Positions 41,818-48,483 of a stretch of DNA of 48,483 nucleotides are shown here, one piece after another. The notes below the pieces were generated by a model. That model saw nothing but the letters and a program-made list of their open reading frames with translations. It did not search any database and was not told where the DNA came from. Numbering within the stretch: position 1 is the first letter of the stretch; each line of letters begins with the position of its first letter. The stretch is from Methylobacterium isbiliense (GTDB taxonomy: Bacteria; Pseudomonadota; Alphaproteobacteria; Rhizobiales; Beijerinckiaceae): NCBI RefSeq assembly GCF_022179325.1, contig NZ_BPQQ01000066.1, positions 1-48,483 on the forward strand. Direction: 5' to 3'. The translations under genes were made by a program, and so were the position numbers.

Positions 41818-42384
41818 TCAGGCGTGTCCGTACACGATAACCCGACCAGCCGGGTGCAGCTGGTTCAAGAGGTCGAACTCACCCGCGTTGCGGGTGAGGA
41901 CGGGCACGCCCGCCTTCGCGGCGGAGAGATAGATGAGCGCATCGGCCAGCAACTCCTTGCGCTGATGCGACTGATAACCTTGCGTGCGGGTCAGCGATCC
42001 TGTGAGTATCCCCGCTCGGATCCAGACCTCGTCGTCCGGCGTCAACACTCGGTTCGCCGGAATGCGCCGCACGAGTTCCACATAGTGGCCTCGCATCGCA
42101 CGATAGCGGGTCGCCTTCGGATCATGCAGGCTGAGCCCTTGCGCAAGCTCGCTCAGGCACACGACGCTGTGCAGCTGAGTCGCCTCACGGACCAGTTCGA
42201 ATGCGGCCGAGGGCATCCGACCGGCGGCCATATCGACGTAAACCGTCGTATCGGGCAACAGCACCAATGGGCCTGGCCTCAGTTGCTCCGCGTGCAGCAG
42301 CTCCCTTGAGGTGCGATGCCGGAGCGCGCCGATCCGTTTCTCGGGCTTGGTCTGGCGGAGCAGCGCCTCGAGATCAAACGTCAA
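41818..42384 (-). CDS. PIN-domain toxin (VapC-like)
   Basis: 188-aa protein. A PIN ribonuclease fold is indicated by acidic residues in LVLLPDTTVYVDMAAGRMPS (first Asp pair), LSELAQGLSL (Glu), LLADALIYLSAAKAGVPVLT (Asp) and RNAGEFDLLNQL (Asp). About 45 N-terminal residues precede the usual start of VapC proteins. It would cleave RNA when not bound by its antitoxin. The ATG overlaps the upstream antitoxin gene by 11 nt, the usual VapBC order. Confidence 0.85.
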   Translation of the reverse strand: MTFDLEALLRQTKPEKRIGALRHRTSRELLHAEQLRPGPLVLLPDTTVYVDMAAGRMPSAAFELVREATQLHSVVCLSELAQGLSLHDPKATRYRAMRGHYVELVRRIPANRVLTPDDEVWIRAGILTGSLTRTQGYQSHQRKELLADALIYLSAAKAGVPVLTRNAGEFDLLNQLHPAGRVIVYGHA

Positions 42385-42631
42385 GCTGGTGGTCCGGTCC
42401 GAGCGTGCCGTAGGTCTCGATCATGTAGCGGCTCACCGGGTCCGGAAGGGCAAGCGTTGCCAGCGCAAGCTCGACGAGTTCTGTCGTGGACTCGATGCCG
42501 GTGCGTTCCTTGGCGGCCGCGATGAGAGCGCCCGTCGTCCGGATGCTGACATGGGCTGTCTTGTCTCCCGCGAGCAGGCCGGAGCTCTTGGCCTCTTCGA
42601 GTAGGCGGGTGTGGGGCAGCTGGGCGGACAT
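42374..42631 (-). CDS. VapB-like antitoxin
   Basis: 85-aa protein: TAHVSIRTTGALIAAAKERT then GIESTTELVELALATLALPD, a ribbon-helix-helix-like arrangement, and a C-terminal tail (VSRYMIETYGTLGPDHQLDV) that would wrap the toxin. Its gene precedes and overlaps the PIN toxin gene. GGAG lies upstream of the ATG at 42631. Autoregulation is likely from the dyad-bearing promoter just upstream. Confidence 0.8.
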   Translation of the reverse strand: MSAQLPHTRLLEEAKSSGLLAGDKTAHVSIRTTGALIAAAKERTGIESTTELVELALATLALPDPVSRYMIETYGTLGPDHQLDV

Positions 42632-42645
42632 GGCTTTCTCCGGAT

Positions 42646-42681
42646 TGTGTGTAGAATAGGCGATCTTGTCACACAGAGCAA
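42646..42681 (-). promoter_or_regulatory. promoter/operator of the VapBC-like locus
   Basis: On the minus strand, TTGCTC (42676-42681), a 17-bp spacer and TATTCT (42653-42658). TGTGTG (42646-42651) and CACACA (42670-42675) form a dyad spanning the -10 element. The -35 hexamer is the same as in the HigBA-like promoter. Confidence 0.6.
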
Positions 42682-43144
42682 GGACGACATGGGCGCCTCC
42701 CTGCAGGACCGCGCTCTACTCGCGGCTACAGCCGCTCCCAGAGCCCGCAAGCGGTCTCCGCCCTCTGGGGTGACGATCGCTGGCGGGGTAGCGCGAGGGG
42801 CGAATCGCTCCTCCAACCCTTCCACCTCACCTGTGCCGCCTGGGAATGTGCTGACGACCGCTCGGCCTGAGGTCCCAGCACCTCCGTGCCACTCGGGCCC
42901 ATGGCCGCTGCGCTGTTTCGGCTCTGCCACTGGGGCGTAAGCTTCGGCCGGGACTGGAGCGGACAGGGCTTGAGCTGGCGGGCGGCTCTTCTCGGTTCTG
43001 GGCGGCCCTCGTGCCGAGTGGTGGCAGCAATTTGGCCGTGGGGACCGGTGGGCCTCTCGCCGGGGTCATGGAGCCAGTGCGAGGCGGGTTCGGGCCTACC
43101 CGAGCGGGGTCCGCTGCGTTTTTTCTCCGGGGTTGCCGCCGGGG
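42682..43144. other. no convincing gene
   Basis: Open frames exist on both strands without family signatures. A 28-bp stretch near 42968-42996 recurs at 36789-36817, upstream of the main direct repeat. Confidence 0.4.
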
Positions 43145-43324
43145 TCACTGCGTCTCTCCTGGGAGCGGTTCAGGGGTCGGCACGCCCCTGTCGCGGGCCT
43201 TGATTGGTGGGATCTGGCCGAGGTCCGGCTTCGCCTCGACCACCTCCGCAACGGCGTCGTCGACTATTTTCCCCTGCCAGACCACCCCACGCGACAGGTC
43301 GCGCGAGGGCCCCGGATCGGGCAT
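43145..43324 (-). CDS. possible small protein divergent from DUF736 copy 2
   Basis: 59-aa frame: [16 protein letters not shown], then [40 protein letters not shown]. The central part recurs, with conservative changes, on the minus strand of copy 1 (stop at 36996), where no start codon precedes it. Codon third positions are GC-rich in this frame. It may be a real small gene or the end of an older, lost gene. Confidence 0.3.
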   Translation of the reverse strand: MPDPGPSRDLSRGVVWQGKIVDDAVAEVVEAKPDLGQIPPIKARDRGVPTPEPLPGETQ

Positions 43325-43465
43325 TCCCCGCGGAGCAAAATAGCCGCCTTGGCCGTCCTCCGCTCTGCTGCGGCCCTTCGGGTGCGGGTCGCTCGCCCCC
43401 GGCCTCTTCGATCCCATCAAGGCCGCGACGGGCGCGGCCGAGATGAACCTCACGGAGAGACAGTC

Positions 43466-43765
43466 ATGGCGATCATCGGCACCTTCACCCAGAACGGCAA
43501 CGGCCTCACCGGCTCGGTCAAGACCCTCACCCTCAACGCCAAGGTGCGCTTCGTCCCGGTCGAGAAGGACAACGACAAGAGCCCCGACTTCCGCATCATC
43601 GCCGGCACCACCAACGTCGAGCTCGGCGCCGCCTGGAAGAAGACCTCGAAGGAGGGCCGACCCTACACCTCGGTCAAGCTGGACGATCCGAGCTTCCCAG
43701 CCCCGATCTACGCCTCCCTGGTCGAGGGCGAGGACGGCGCCAGCAACCTGATCTGGTCCCGCTGA
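43466..43765 (+). CDS. DUF736-family protein, copy 2
   Basis: 99-aa DUF736 protein, almost identical to copy 1: [40 protein letters not shown], ending [11 protein letters not shown]. The same upstream sequence and GGAGAG ribosome binding site precede it, and a GGGGGGC/GCCCCCC hairpin follows. The duplication is recent, as silent sites are also largely conserved. Role unknown. Confidence 0.93.
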   Translation: MAIIGTFTQNGNGLTGSVKTLTLNAKVRFVPVEKDNDKSPDFRIIAGTTNVELGAAWKKTSKEGRPYTSVKLDDPSFPAPIYASLVEGEDGASNLIWSR

Positions 43766-43772
43766 ACCGGAC

Positions 43773-43791
43773 GGGGGGCGCCAAGCCCCCC
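43773..43791 (+). terminator. hairpin downstream of DUF736 copy 2
   Basis: GGGGGGC (43773-43779) pairs with GCCCCCC (43785-43791) around a 5-nt loop, followed by TCCCCTCCC. It is the structural counterpart of the hairpin after copy 1. Confidence 0.5.
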
Positions 43792-43899
43792 TCCCCTCCC
43801 CTCTCATGCGCTCGGAGCCGGTCTCCCATCGCGACGTTCGCGGATCACAGCCGCTCGCTGACGGCGGCTCCGCGGCGGGGACCGTCAAAATACCAGCCC

Positions 43900-44183
43900 G
43901 GGGGTAAGCGGCACCAGTCACGCTCCAGCTATCCGAGACTCCTTCGCGAGTCCGATCGTCGCTTACTATGACGGCGCGCGGCTTTGTTTGGCTAAAGACA
44001 CTCGCGTACTCCGACCACCTCGATGGACGAATCGATTTGCCTTCCCCGAATCCCGTTCCCACCGACCATTGCCGGGTTTCAGCCCCCCAGTCCCTCGCTC
44101 ACAAATGCTCGGCAGGTCTCCCGGGCCGTTGAGAGCGACTCCGAATGGCTCCCAGGTCAAAAGACGAGACGCACCAATGAGAT
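43900..44183. other. intergenic region upstream of the replication block
   Basis: Nothing recognisable between the end of direct-repeat copy 2 and the first parS palindrome. Confidence 0.4.
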
Positions 44184-44209
44184 CCCAAGTTGACAGCTGT
44201 CAACTTGGG
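44184..44209. promoter_or_regulatory. parS centromere-like site upstream of repA
   Basis: A perfect 26-bp palindrome with the core GTTGACAGCTGTCAAC (44189-44204). This matches the known repABC centromere pattern GTTnnnnGCnnnnAAC bound by RepB. A second copy of the same 16-bp core lies downstream of repB at 46626-46641. Confidence 0.9.
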
Positions 44210-44284
44210 CCGATGACCACCGGGGTCTCGCGACATGGGAGAACGGCTCGCCACTGCGCAAGGTGCACCGTTTCACAGCCTTCC

Positions 44285-44314
44285 TTGACTCTCATCCCAA
44301 GACTCACGGATACC
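44285..44314 (+). promoter_or_regulatory. putative repABC promoter
   Basis: TTGACT (44285-44290) and GATACC (44309-44314) separated by 18 bp, 40 nt before the repA start. It is the only good sigma-70-like pair between parS and repA. Confidence 0.45.
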
Positions 44315-44353
44315 ATTTACGCCGAAGGACGCGAATCGCTGAGGAGACCGTGA

Positions 44354-45580
44354 ATGGGGAGATCGTCCGTCGAGACCGCTCGGCGCTTGGCGGCCGAAGC
44401 CCCGGCCGCGATGGACCAGCTCATCGCAAATGATGCTCGTGCCCTCAGTACCCAACTCCAGGCACTCCGCGCAAAGCTTTTTCCACCGGAGGCCCGCAAG
44501 CGGCTCCGGCGATTTACAAGTGGCGAGGCTGCTAAACTGATCGGCGTCACAGACAGCTACCTCCGGCACCTGTCGCTTGGTGGGGACGGCCCGGAGCCGG
44601 AGAAGACTTCGGCCGGGCGCCGCCTTTATAGCCTAGAACAGATTCATGAGCTTCGTCTGCTCCTTGCGAAGGCGAAGGCATCCTATGTGCCCGCACGGAC
44701 TGGCACCGAGCATCTGCAAATCATTGCCGTCACGAACTTCAAAGGCGGATCAGGCAAGACGACCACCGCAGCCCACCTTGCCCAGTTTTTCGCCCTGCAC
44801 GGATATCGCGTTCTCGCAGTCGACCTCGACCCGCAAGCCTCGCTGTCAGCTCTCTTCGGATATCAACCCGAGTTTGACGTTGGCGAGGGCGAGACGCTCT
44901 ATGGCGCGATCCGATACGATGGCAACCAGCGCCCGCTCGCGGACATTGTCCGGCCAACTTACTTCGCCGGCTTGGATCTCGTGCCAGGTAATCTCGAGCT
45001 CCAGGAGTTCGAGCACGACACGCCGAAGATGCTAGCTGACCGGCGGCACGACAGCGAGGGCATGTTCTTCGCACGGGTCGAATCCGCCCTCGCCACAGTT
45101 AACGCGAGCTACGACGTCGCGGTGATCGATTGCCCGCCTCAACTCGGCTTCTTGACTATGAGTGCACTCTGCGCGGCGACCTCCGTGCTGATCACCGTTC
45201 ATCCGCAGATGCTCGATGTCGCCTCAATGAACCAGTTCCTCGCCATGACGGCCGATATGCTCGCGGTCGTCCGAAAAGCAGGCGGAAACTTGCAGTACGA
45301 CTGGCTCCGTTATCTCGTAACCCGTTACGAGCCAAATGACGGCCCACAGACCCAAATCGTCGCGTTTCTACGCTCGCTCTTCGATGAGCGGGTGCTCACC
45401 AACATGATGGTCAAGAGCACCGCGGTGTCAGACGCCGGCCTCTCCAAACAGACGATCTACGAAGCGGGCCGCGAGACGATGAACCGGCAGACCTACGATC
45501 GGGCGGTCGAGTCAATGGATGCCGTAAACCGCGAAATTGAAAGTCTAATCAAGAAAGCCTGGGGGAGGGTAACCGCATGA
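44354..45580 (+). CDS. repA: RepA, ParA-type plasmid partition ATPase
   Basis: 408-aa ParA-family ATPase of the repABC system. It partitions the plasmid and, with RepB, represses the operon. An N-terminal winged helix (FTSGEAAKLIGVTDSYLRHL, GRRLYSLEQIHELRLLL) is followed by the deviant Walker A box AVTNFKGGSGKTTTAAHLAQ (near residue 130), Walker A' VLAVDLDPQASLSALFG, and Walker B YDVAVIDCPPQLGFLTMSAL. Length is typical. GAGGAG precedes the ATG at 44354. The stop overlaps repB by 4 nt. parS and a likely promoter lie upstream. Confidence 0.97.
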   Translation: MGRSSVETARRLAAEAPAAMDQLIANDARALSTQLQALRAKLFPPEARKRLRRFTSGEAAKLIGVTDSYLRHLSLGGDGPEPEKTSAGRRLYSLEQIHELRLLLAKAKASYVPARTGTEHLQIIAVTNFKGGSGKTTTAAHLAQFFALHGYRVLAVDLDPQASLSALFGYQPEFDVGEGETLYGAIRYDGNQRPLADIVRPTYFAGLDLVPGNLELQEFEHDTPKMLADRRHDSEGMFFARVESALATVNASYDVAVIDCPPQLGFLTMSALCAATSVLITVHPQMLDVASMNQFLAMTADMLAVVRKAGGNLQYDWLRYLVTRYEPNDGPQTQIVAFLRSLFDERVLTNMMVKSTAVSDAGLSKQTIYEAGRETMNRQTYDRAVESMDAVNREIESLIKKAWGRVTA

Positions 45581-46563
45581 AGGGACGTGACGCTCTTCGG
45601 GAGATGGTCGCTGGCGGCAAGCCCCGCCAGGAGGTCGCCTCAGAGCAGACGCCCAATCGGGTGGTCTCCGGTCCCGTGCGGGCGATGAACCTCGGGCTGC
45701 AGCGCCTCTCCGAAGATGCCGGGGAGGCGCGTGCATTGCGTGCCCAGCTTGAGAGCGGCGACCGCGTCGTCGAACTCGACCCAAATCTGCTCGATGGTTC
45801 CTTCATCGCCGACCGCATCAGCGGTGCCGGGGACCCCGACTTTGAAGCGCTGAAGGAGGGCATAGCAGCTCACGGGCAGCAGGTTCCGATACTGGCGCGT
45901 CCGCATCCCGACGCGCCCGGCCGCTATCAGGTCGCCTACGGCCATCGGCGACTGCGGGCCGCATCGGAACTCGGACGGACGGTCAAGGCGATTGTCCGCA
46001 ATCTTTCCGATGCCGAACTCGTAATTGCGCAAGGAAAGGAAAACAACGAGAGACGCGACCTCAGCTTCATCGAGCGCGCCTTGTTCGCTGCGCACCTCGT
46101 CGAGCGGAAGTTCGATCGCCCGACAATCATGGCGGCCCTGGGCGTGGAGAAGGGGGAGCTCTCACGATTGATTACCGTGGCCACAACGATTTCAGCCGAG
46201 GTCATCTTGGCCGTCGGTCCCGCGCCGAAGATCGGCCGTCCGCGATGGATGCAACTTGCGGAGCTAATCGGCGAACCGGCCGGTGTGCGCAAGGTCAGAG
46301 CAACACTGGCATCCGAAGAGTTCAAGGCGGCGGATACCGATCGCCGGTTCGAGTTCTTGTTCGCCGCACTCCAACCGAAGCGGATCCGATCAGGGAACGT
46401 GACGCTTCTCAAGCTCGGAACGGGCCGTACGGTTGCGCGCCTCCAGCACTCTCCCAAGGGGCTGCGCGTGTCTGCAGAAGAGCCCGCCTTCAGTGCCTTC
46501 CTCGAGGCCCGCCTACCTCAGCTCATAAGGGAGTTTGAGGACGGGTCCCGGGGCAATCACTAG
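45577..46563 (+). CDS. repB: RepB, ParB-type centromere-binding protein
   Basis: 328-aa RepB. It carries the ParB/RepB core: the LDGSFIADRI region, then HGQQVPILARPHPDAPGRYQ, VAYGHRRLRAASELGRTVKA, AQGKENNERRDLSFIERALF, and the DNA-binding helix-turn-helix (RPTIMAALGVEKGELSRLIT). It binds the parS palindromes flanking repA-repB and works with RepA in segregation. It starts by ATGA overlap with repA and has GGGAGG upstream. The second parS lies 63 nt beyond its stop. Confidence 0.97.
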   Translation: MKGRDALREMVAGGKPRQEVASEQTPNRVVSGPVRAMNLGLQRLSEDAGEARALRAQLESGDRVVELDPNLLDGSFIADRISGAGDPDFEALKEGIAAHGQQVPILARPHPDAPGRYQVAYGHRRLRAASELGRTVKAIVRNLSDAELVIAQGKENNERRDLSFIERALFAAHLVERKFDRPTIMAALGVEKGELSRLITVATTISAEVILAVGPAPKIGRPRWMQLAELIGEPAGVRKVRATLASEEFKAADTDRRFEFLFAALQPKRIRSGNVTLLKLGTGRTVARLQHSPKGLRVSAEEPAFSAFLEARLPQLIREFEDGSRGNH

Positions 46564-46625
46564 CATTCAACAAAGGAGGCGCCGCTACAGAACCACAAGA
46601 AGCTTAACGTCCACAGCCTTCCCCG

Positions 46626-46641
46626 GTTGACAGCTGTCAAC
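46626..46641. promoter_or_regulatory. parS site between repB and repC
   Basis: GTTGACAGCTGTCAAC, identical to the core of the palindrome upstream of repA. It lies at the start of the repB-repC intergenic region. Confidence 0.88.
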
Positions 46642-46739
46642 TCGGCCAGGCTTGGCCAGTCCTGAAACCAGCAGCGAGGCGGCGCGCTCACGCTTTGGGC
46701 GCGAACGGTGAGCTGTACCCCGAAGCTGAGGAGCTATGA

Positions 46740-46833
46740 ATGGCAAAGTAAATGAGCCGGTTTCCGACCGGCATCGGCGATAGGGACGAGCCCCAACACG
46801 ACACCAATAGAAACCGGCTCGATAGGTCTGAAC
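46740..46833 (-). ncRNA. putative repABC counter-transcribed RNA (incompatibility RNA)
   Basis: repABC plasmids encode a small antisense RNA between repB and repC that limits RepC synthesis. Here the minus strand has TTGACG (46863-46868) and TAGGGT (46840-46845) with a 17-bp spacer, predicting a start near 46833. A terminator-like hairpin (GCCGGT/ACCGGC, 46756-46772) is followed by TCATTTACTTT. On the plus strand, arms at 46754-46764 and 46810-46820 (GAGCCGGTTTC and its complement) compete with the short hairpin, as in the known attenuation-like control of repC. Ends are predicted, not shown. Confidence 0.65.
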
Positions 46834-46839
46834 AGCCAA

Positions 46840-46868
46840 ACCCTACTCGCCTCCGAATCACCCGTCAA
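46840..46868 (-). promoter_or_regulatory. promoter of the counter-transcribed RNA
   Basis: TTGACG - 17 bp - TAGGGT on the minus strand inside the repC leader, about 55-80 nt upstream of repC. Confidence 0.6.
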
Positions 46869-46920
46869 GAGTTTCGGCGTCAGGTCGGCGAACGGCTCTC
46901 CTTTGCCCGAAGGAGAGATC

Positions 46921-48126
46921 ATGGATCACATTGCAACGACGCCCTTTGGGCGGCGGCCGCTGTCGCTTGCCATGGTGGCAAGCCAGGTGGCGGCCAAGGC
47001 GCGCCCACCGAACACGACAGTCCACAAGTGGCAGATCTTCCGCGCCATCTGCGAAGGGAAAGCTGCGATCGGCGTCTCCGATCGGAGCCTTGCGGTGCTG
47101 AACGCCTTGCTCACCTTCCACCCCGAGACCGCCCTGACGAGCGATGACGACCTCATCGTCTTCCCGTCGAACGCCCAGCTCGCCCTACGGGCTCACGGCA
47201 TGCCACCAACGACGCTGCGGCGACATCTGGCGGCGCTCGTGGACTGCGGCCTAGTGATCCGCCGCGACAGCCCGAACGGCAAGCGCTACGCCCGGAAAGG
47301 GCAGGGGGGCGCCATCGAGACGGCCTTCGGTTTCGATCTCACGCCGCTTGTGGCGCGGGCGGCCGAGTTCGAGCGCCTGGCCGAGGAGGTGCAGGCCGAA
47401 CGACGAGCGCTCGCCCTCGCTCGGGAGCGGATCACGCTCTACCGCCGCGATGTCGCCAAGATGATCGCGGTCGGGCTCGAGGAGGACGTGCCGGCGGATT
47501 GGCGGGGCTATCACGCCGCCTACCTGGGGCTCGTAAGCCGCATTCCGCGCACTGCCACGCGTCTTGAGCTGGAGCCCTTGGCCGAGAAGCTCGGCTGCCT
47601 TGTCGACGAAATCCGTAAGGTGCTAGAAAACCACGTGGAAACACAGAATCCGGACGCCAATGAGTCCCAAAGTGGATGCCACATACAAAATTCAAATCCA
47701 AACCCCCTAGAATCTGAACCAGGCTTCCCAGGAAGCCAGGGGGCGGCCGTTGAGCCACAACCGGAAACGCCGAGGACGCCGCAACGATCGTTCCCGTTGG
47801 GGATGGTTCTCGAGGCCTGCCCGGACATCGTCGATTATGCGCGCCATGGCATCAGCTCGTGGCGGGACTTCATGGCGACAGCGGGGTTAGTCCGCTCGGC
47901 ACTCGGGATCAGTCCCAGCGCGTGGGACGATGCTCGAAGTGTTCTGGGGGAGGAAGACGCCGCGGTGATGGTCGCCGCGATCCTGCAGCGAGGGGAGGCG
48001 ATCAAGAGCCCGGGCGGCTACCTGCGAAGCTTAACCGAGAAGGCAAGGGGAGGGGCGTTTTCCCTTGGGCCGGTGCTCATGGCGCTCCTACGGTCGAAAC
48101 TCGGTTCCGAACGGAAACGAGCGTAG
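46921..48126 (+). CDS. repC: RepC replication initiator
   Basis: 401-aa replication initiator of repABC plasmids. It has the family start MDHIATTPFGRRPLSLAMVA and an N-terminal DNA-binding domain (NAQLALRAHGMPPTTLRRHL, RRDSPNGKRYARKGQGG). A helical middle (EEVQAERRALALARERITLY) and a C-terminal domain (GISSWRDFMATAGLVRSALG, ISPSAWDDA, GGYLRSLTEKARGGAFSLGP) follow. The ATG at 46921 is preferred to an upstream in-frame start at 46903 because AGGAGA lies 6 nt upstream and the family begins there. The origin is expected inside this gene, in the AT-richer linker. Expression is probably limited by the antisense RNA upstream. Confidence 0.97.
   Translation: MDHIATTPFGRRPLSLAMVASQVAAKARPPNTTVHKWQIFRAICEGKAAIGVSDRSLAVLNALLTFHPETALTSDDDLIVFPSNAQLALRAHGMPPTTLRRHLAALVDCGLVIRRDSPNGKRYARKGQGGAIETAFGFDLTPLVARAAEFERLAEEVQAERRALALARERITLYRRDVAKMIAVGLEEDVPADWRGYHAAYLGLVSRIPRTATRLELEPLAEKLGCLVDEIRKVLENHVETQNPDANESQSGCHIQNSNPNPLESEPGFPGSQGAAVEPQPETPRTPQRSFPLGMVLEACPDIVDYARHGISSWRDFMATAGLVRSALGISPSAWDDARSVLGEEDAAVMVAAILQRGEAIKSPGGYLRSLTEKARGGAFSLGPVLMALLRSKLGSERKRA
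47615..47720. other. probable origin of replication inside repC
   Basis: In repABC plasmids the origin lies within repC in an AT-rich stretch. Here the linker coding for NHVETQNPDANESQSGC and HIQNSNPNPLESEPG is markedly richer in A/T (runs such as ACATACAAAATTCAAATCC) than the rest of the window. Bounds are approximate. Confidence 0.5.
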
Positions 48127-48190
48127 CGGTGGCTGACGGTCATCCTCTGGTCACGCGCCTGGCCCAGACGGTCTGCCGTGAACAGGGACA

Positions 48191-48427
48191 ATGATCATGG
48201 TCGAGGGCGAGCCTTCGCTCGACGAGCTCGTTGCGGAGCCGATCGTGCGCATGATGATGGCGAGCGACGGCGTCGACATTGCTGCGTTCAAGCGGTTGCT
48301 GGAGGACGTGCGGCGGGTGCTGGAGTCGCGGCGGCGCGCTCTGCTGGATCCGCTAGACGGGGACGCTTCTTGCCAGCACGCCGACCAGGAGCATATTCGT
48401 CACGGTGACCAGGGGAGTGGTGCATGA
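48191..48427 (+). CDS. small hypothetical protein downstream of repC
   Basis: 78-aa acidic protein: MIMVEGEPSLDELVAEPIVR, then MMMASDGVDIAAFKRLLEDV and RRVLESRRRALL, predicted mostly helical. No family recognised. An ATG at 48197 is an alternative start. Its stop overlaps the next, truncated gene by 4 nt (ATGA), which argues for it being real and coupled. Confidence 0.55.
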   Translation: MIMVEGEPSLDELVAEPIVRMMMASDGVDIAAFKRLLEDVRRVLESRRRALLDPLDGDASCQHADQEHIRHGDQGSGA

Positions 48428-48462
48428 CCACGCCGGAATCTCACACCCGCAAAAAGGGCCGG
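48424..48462 (+). pseudogene. 5' end of a gene cut by the terminal repeat
   Basis: Only 13 codons are present (MTTPESHTRKKGR) before the 21-bp terminal repeat begins. The ATGA overlap with the preceding gene suggests a genuine start. The product cannot be identified from this length. Confidence 0.4.
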
Positions 48463-48483
48463 TGAGATTGCCCCCGAACTGAC
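48463..48483. repeat. terminal inverted repeat, right copy (probable IS end)
   Basis: Exact reverse complement of bases 1-21; the sequence inward (CCGGCCC) differs from that next to the left copy. It interrupts a gene that starts at 48424. See the left copy for interpretation. Confidence 0.6.

Larger units (their letters stand above)
43152..43899 (+). repeat. long direct repeat, copy 2 (DUF736 region)
   Basis: Counterpart of 36977-37690 in the same orientation. The leader is about 45 bp longer between the CTATTTT and AAAATAG arms. The two copies bracket the two TA loci, WGR, DUF1612 and recombinase genes. Confidence 0.8.

Noticed and set aside
1-48483. Circular closure of the window
   Set aside because: The ends share sequence in inverted, not direct, orientation; joining them would create a palindrome and not an intact GH1 gene.

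Overview
The window reads as one draft-assembly contig of a high-GC alphaproteobacterial repABC plasmid, most likely from Hyphomicrobiales. Methylobacteriaceae or a close relative is plausible, but I cannot name a species. The evidence is a complete repA-repB-repC block with two parS palindromes and an antisense-RNA locus, a MucR/Ros regulator, a DUF1612 'RHE_PE00001'-type protein, and a block of plasmid genes (ArdC, large ParB-like protein, strawberry-notch helicase/methylase, Toprim, DUF2493, DUF736). I see no rRNA, tRNA, CRISPR or conjugation genes. Both ends carry the same 21-bp sequence in inverted orientation. At the left it cuts a GH1 glycosidase gene near its 3' end and at the right it cuts a gene 13 codons after its start, so the contig probably stops at two copies of one insertion sequence.

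Layout. 0-1.4 kb: truncated GH1 glycosidase and a possible small exported protein. 1.6-10.2 kb: copper/metal-homeostasis island with a Tat-exported multicopper oxidase, an internally deleted TolC-like lipoprotein, small lipoprotein, Cys/His-rich exported proteins, MerR regulator, Nramp-like transporter, AI-2E-type permease and a 16-cysteine copper-storage (Csp) protein. 10.2-13.4 kb: gene remnants, MucR, then a sulfur operon (persulfide-dioxygenase-like MBL protein, rhodanese, 40-aa membrane peptide). 13.7-16.0 kb: a HipA-type kinase with an N-terminal AbiEi-like domain, flanked by imperfect direct repeats. 16.1-34.6 kb: plasmid core genes, three of which share a bipartite purine-rich leader motif. 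34.7-36.6 kb: a compositionally different two-gene module ending in an apparently protease-dead ImmA/IrrE-like domain. 37-43.9 kb: two near-identical DUF736 regions bracketing two toxin-antitoxin loci, a WGR protein, a DUF1612 protein and a serine recombinase. 44.2-48.1 kb: repABC.

The most striking structure is a nested insertion. A 6.4-kb recombinase-in-trio (RIT) element (three overlapping tyrosine recombinase genes, perfect 153-bp inverted repeats, 5-bp target duplication) interrupts the strawberry-notch gene. Its own first recombinase gene is interrupted by a 2.6-kb IS21-family element. Removing both in silico restores uninterrupted 512-codon and 1450-codon frames.

Several short genes carry frame disruptions (DUF2171, a Cys-rich protein and its small neighbour, a toxin-antitoxin pair, a VTT-domain remnant). 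They could be real decay or sequencing indels; the sequence alone does not decide.
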